From assembly GCA_005881495.1 (NCBI GenBank), contig VBHI01000242.1:1-8168 (forward strand): 8,168 bases of DNA, given 5' to 3'. Positions 6,498-8,168 of this stretch are shown one piece after another; the stretch's first letter is position 1, and every line of letters starts with the position of its first letter. The notes under the pieces are model-generated. The model was not told where the DNA came from. It worked only from the letters and a program-made list of their open reading frames with translations, and did not search any database. The position numbers and the translations under genes are program-made. The stretch comes from Chloroflexota bacterium (GTDB taxonomy: Bacteria > Chloroflexota > Ktedonobacteria > Ktedonobacterales > Ktedonobacteraceae).

Positions 6498-6550
6498 ATT
6501 CCGGAGAACGGTGTAACATAAGCAACCGAAGTGAAATCGAAGGTATTAAC
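6350..6550 (+). ncRNA. Probable TnpB guide RNA scaffold (omega RNA/reRNA) overlapping the tnpB 3' end
   Basis: Nested complementary segments span the end of tnpB and the downstream 53 bases. Hairpin 1 pairs GTGGAG-AG-GGGAG (6393-6405) with CTCCCCTCCAC (6441-6451), leaving a 2-base bulge and an inner CTGA/TCAG stem (6412-6415 with 6432-6435). Hairpin 2 pairs CCGGATACC (6462-6470) with GGTA-GAT-TCCGG (6493-6504), with an inner TATGG/CCATA stem (6474-6478 with 6484-6488) over the loop CTTGT. A weaker CGGT/ACCG pair follows (6509-6512 with 6525-6528). The tail GAAGGTATTAAC (6539-6550) resembles the repeat end preceding the guide in compact Cas12f RNAs. The guide would then start at 6551, TGGTCAGCCAACAGGATATT, in the flanking gene. 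The 5' boundary is a guess. Confidence 0.65.
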
Positions 6551-6595
6551 TGGTCAGCCAACAGGATATTACCAGCGTTTCAGGCGCCACAACAA

Positions 6596-8122
6596 TTGAC
6601 TGTATTTGATTTGCGCGGGGCATCTCAGGATATACAACTGAGTGCAACAACGATGGCCGGCTTGATCAACCGGCCACTGCCCAAGGTCTATCTTATTACG
6701 AGCAATGAAGAGGTTTTCTGGCTCAAGGAAGCTCTTGGCTCAATACCACAAGAAACTTCCACTGCCACGGGGGATGCTGTTCTAGAGGCATTGCTGATGA
6801 GCTTTCGCGAGGCCATAGAGGGCATGATTATTTATGATCCCAGCTTCATTGATAGTATCAATATCGCAACTACCATGGCTGGTCAAAGCGGCGGTATTGT
6901 GGTCTCACCCATTCAAGCGCAAGACCTCCAACAGGCGCATAAGCTTCCCATACTTGCTGACTTGCGCACCTATAACTGGAAAAGCAGACTACGAGCGTAT
7001 GACTGGGCGCGGCAAAACCTCCTCCCATATAGCTCATCCCGTATTGTTGCGGGGCTTGACCCCAACAATGCTGCCGGGCTGCGCTCGTTCCTGGTGGCGA
7101 CCAATACTTTTGTTTACTATCTCGACTCACGCAACTTTCTCCCTGATTTGACCTACGGTTTCCAATCGGAGAAGGGTCTGATGCAGGCTATTTTCAAGGA
7201 GTACCCGCCTGGAGCGGTGCATCTCGGCTGGTTTATCGACGAAGGGAGTGGCGTCAGTCTGACCTCGGATGCCGCCATAGAGGTGCTGGCCAGCGACTAT
7301 TTCTACAACCTGGAAGTTTGGACAAGCAAGGAACCCGCCGCAGCAATCGCCAGGGTGACACCACTGGCACAAGCCATACCCTCTCTTACTCCTAACCAGG
7401 TTGCTCTTTCTTTCACGATCAGTGATGGTGATAATCTCCAGTATAGCCAGCACCGCATGTTGCGACTCTGGGGTGACCCGGCGCGTGGTTCATTTCCGCT
7501 TGGCTGGACCATTTCACCTGTGTTGATACAGGCAGCTCCGAGTATGGCCGAGTATTACTATCGCACGGCTTCGGCCAATGATGACTTTATAGCCGGGCCG
7601 AGTGGAGCAGGCTACATGTTTCCTTCGCACTGGCCCGCGCAGGAACTATCCAGCTTCTTAGAGCGCACTGGCCAATTGATGCAGAGTATGGGTTTGACAA
7701 CGCTGGAAGCTCTGGATATCGATTTCTTACAAAGCACGGGGATACCGTTTATCGCAAATATGCGACAGACAGGGATGGTCGTCAGCGACACTAACGCGCA
7801 ACAACGATGTATACAGACACTACTCCCCTTTGGCCTGAAAGGCTTCCTGAGCGGCTCAGGAGTAAAGAAGCCTGAGATGCAAGTGGTGCAGGGCGTGCCC
7901 GTCTACCAGAATCTCGGTCTTGCCGATAGCGTCAATAAGACGGTGCTATTGGTCAGAAATGCAACGGCATCCCTACAGAATCGTCCACTCTATCTGAATG
8001 TCTATGTTATGGCCTGGTCTATGACTCCCTCTGATATAAAGCAGGTAATACAGCAGCTTGGAAGTCAATACGTGGTCGTGACGCCAGGAACGTTGATGGA
8101 GATGATCCCGAAGGGAAGGTAA
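6596..8122 (+). CDS. GxGYxYP-family protein (putative glycoside hydrolase), 5' end lost at the IS607 element
   Basis: The protein belongs to the GxGYxYP family, a group of predicted secreted carbohydrate-active proteins without a firmly established reaction. Residues from TVFDLRGASQDIQLSATTMAGLINR onward match the family's N-terminal domain. The C-terminal domain shows FTISDGDN (273-280) and the name-giving motif as GPSGAGYMFP (334-343), with Met-Phe in place of the usual residues of YxYP. The only in-frame start is the TTG at 6596, with no ribosome site before it. The frame stays open upstream, and codons from 6551 (WSANRILPAFQAPQQ) read like native family sequence, whereas those before 6550 belong to the element. 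A signal peptide expected in this family is absent, and no 5' fragment is visible left of the element. The gene is therefore probably a truncated remnant, or at best gives a cytoplasmic product; the coding body itself has no frameshift. Confidence 0.8.
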   Translation: MTVFDLRGASQDIQLSATTMAGLINRPLPKVYLITSNEEVFWLKEALGSIPQETSTATGDAVLEALLMSFREAIEGMIIYDPSFIDSINIATTMAGQSGGIVVSPIQAQDLQQAHKLPILADLRTYNWKSRLRAYDWARQNLLPYSSSRIVAGLDPNNAAGLRSFLVATNTFVYYLDSRNFLPDLTYGFQSEKGLMQAIFKEYPPGAVHLGWFIDEGSGVSLTSDAAIEVLASDYFYNLEVWTSKEPAAAIARVTPLAQAIPSLTPNQVALSFTISDGDNLQYSQHRMLRLWGDPARGSFPLGWTISPVLIQAAPSMAEYYYRTASANDDFIAGPSGAGYMFPSHWPAQELSSFLERTGQLMQSMGLTTLEALDIDFLQSTGIPFIANMRQTGMVVSDTNAQQRCIQTLLPFGLKGFLSGSGVKKPEMQVVQGVPVYQNLGLADSVNKTVLLVRNATASLQNRPLYLNVYVMAWSMTPSDIKQVIQQLGSQYVVVTPGTLMEMIPKGR

Positions 8123-8129
8123 ATTGTTT

Positions 8130-8159
8130 TTGACATGATTCGGATTCCTATGATAGCAT
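8130..8159 (+). promoter_or_regulatory. Possible promoter at the right edge
   Basis: A perfect -35 box TTGACA (8130-8135) is followed after 18 bases by TAGCAT (8154-8159, four of six consensus bases). It lies just after the GxGYxYP stop codon and would drive a gene beyond the window. No hairpin terminator separates the two. TATGAT at 8149-8154 is a better -10 but too close to the -35. Confidence 0.35.
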
Positions 8160-8168
8160 CTAGTATAA

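Larger units (their letters stand above)
4000..6550 (+). mobile_element. IS607-family element with tnpA, an accessory acidic gene and tnpB
   Basis: The unit consists of an IS607-type serine recombinase, a 110-residue protein and TnpB, all rightward with overlapping stop/start codons. IS607 elements move through a double-stranded circular intermediate by serine recombination. They lack terminal inverted repeats and usually make no target duplication, so the ends are hard to see. The right end is placed near 6550: the scaffold-like tail ends there in GAAGGTATTAAC, and the GxGYxYP reading frame becomes family-like from TGG at 6551. The left end is approximate (3970-4060). GGTATTA occurs at 3977-3983 and again at 6542-6548, which may mark related end sequence or be chance. 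All three genes look intact, so the element may be mobile. Confidence 0.8.

Overview
The window holds six genes from a bacterial chromosome of moderate GC content. Likely host: Chloroflexota, possibly a Ktedonobacter-like member. That rests on overall gene style and on the mix of an IS607-type TnpB element, a GxGYxYP-family protein and polytopic proteins of unknown function; it is inference, not proof.

Layout. (1) 1-974: the C-terminal part of a P1B-type heavy-metal ATPase, cut by the left edge. (2) 1028-2143: a 321-residue membrane protein of unknown function with its own promoter and a strong intrinsic terminator. (3) 2142-3755, minus strand: a complete acyl-CoA synthetase (AMP-forming, 4CL/long-chain type), convergent with the membrane protein. 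Its upstream region carries a promoter overlapped by a 28-bp palindrome, plus a second smaller palindrome. (4) About 4000-6550: an IS607-family mobile element with three tightly overlapping genes: a serine recombinase (tnpA), a small very acidic protein of unknown function, and the RNA-guided nuclease TnpB. The 3' end of tnpB and the following 53 bases fold into nested hairpins that look like the guide-RNA (omega RNA/reRNA) scaffold, ending near 6550. (5) 6551-8122: most of a GxGYxYP-family protein whose N-terminus, including any signal peptide, is missing at the element's right end. (6) 8123-8168: a possible promoter for a gene beyond the window.

How the parts fit. The element appears to have inserted into, or rearranged next to, the 5' end of the GxGYxYP gene. 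Two separate signs put the right boundary near 6550. The reading frame of the disrupted protein becomes family-like from about 6551. The scaffold-like tail ends in GAAGGTATTAAC, which resembles the 3' ends of compact Cas12f/TnpB guide scaffolds. If so, the guide would be the disrupted gene itself. The most unusual point is the extra acidic gene, coupled by overlapping stop/start codons between recombinase and nuclease. TnpB also carries a basic, Pro/Lys-rich insertion of roughly 65 residues between its RuvC-I and RuvC-II motifs.
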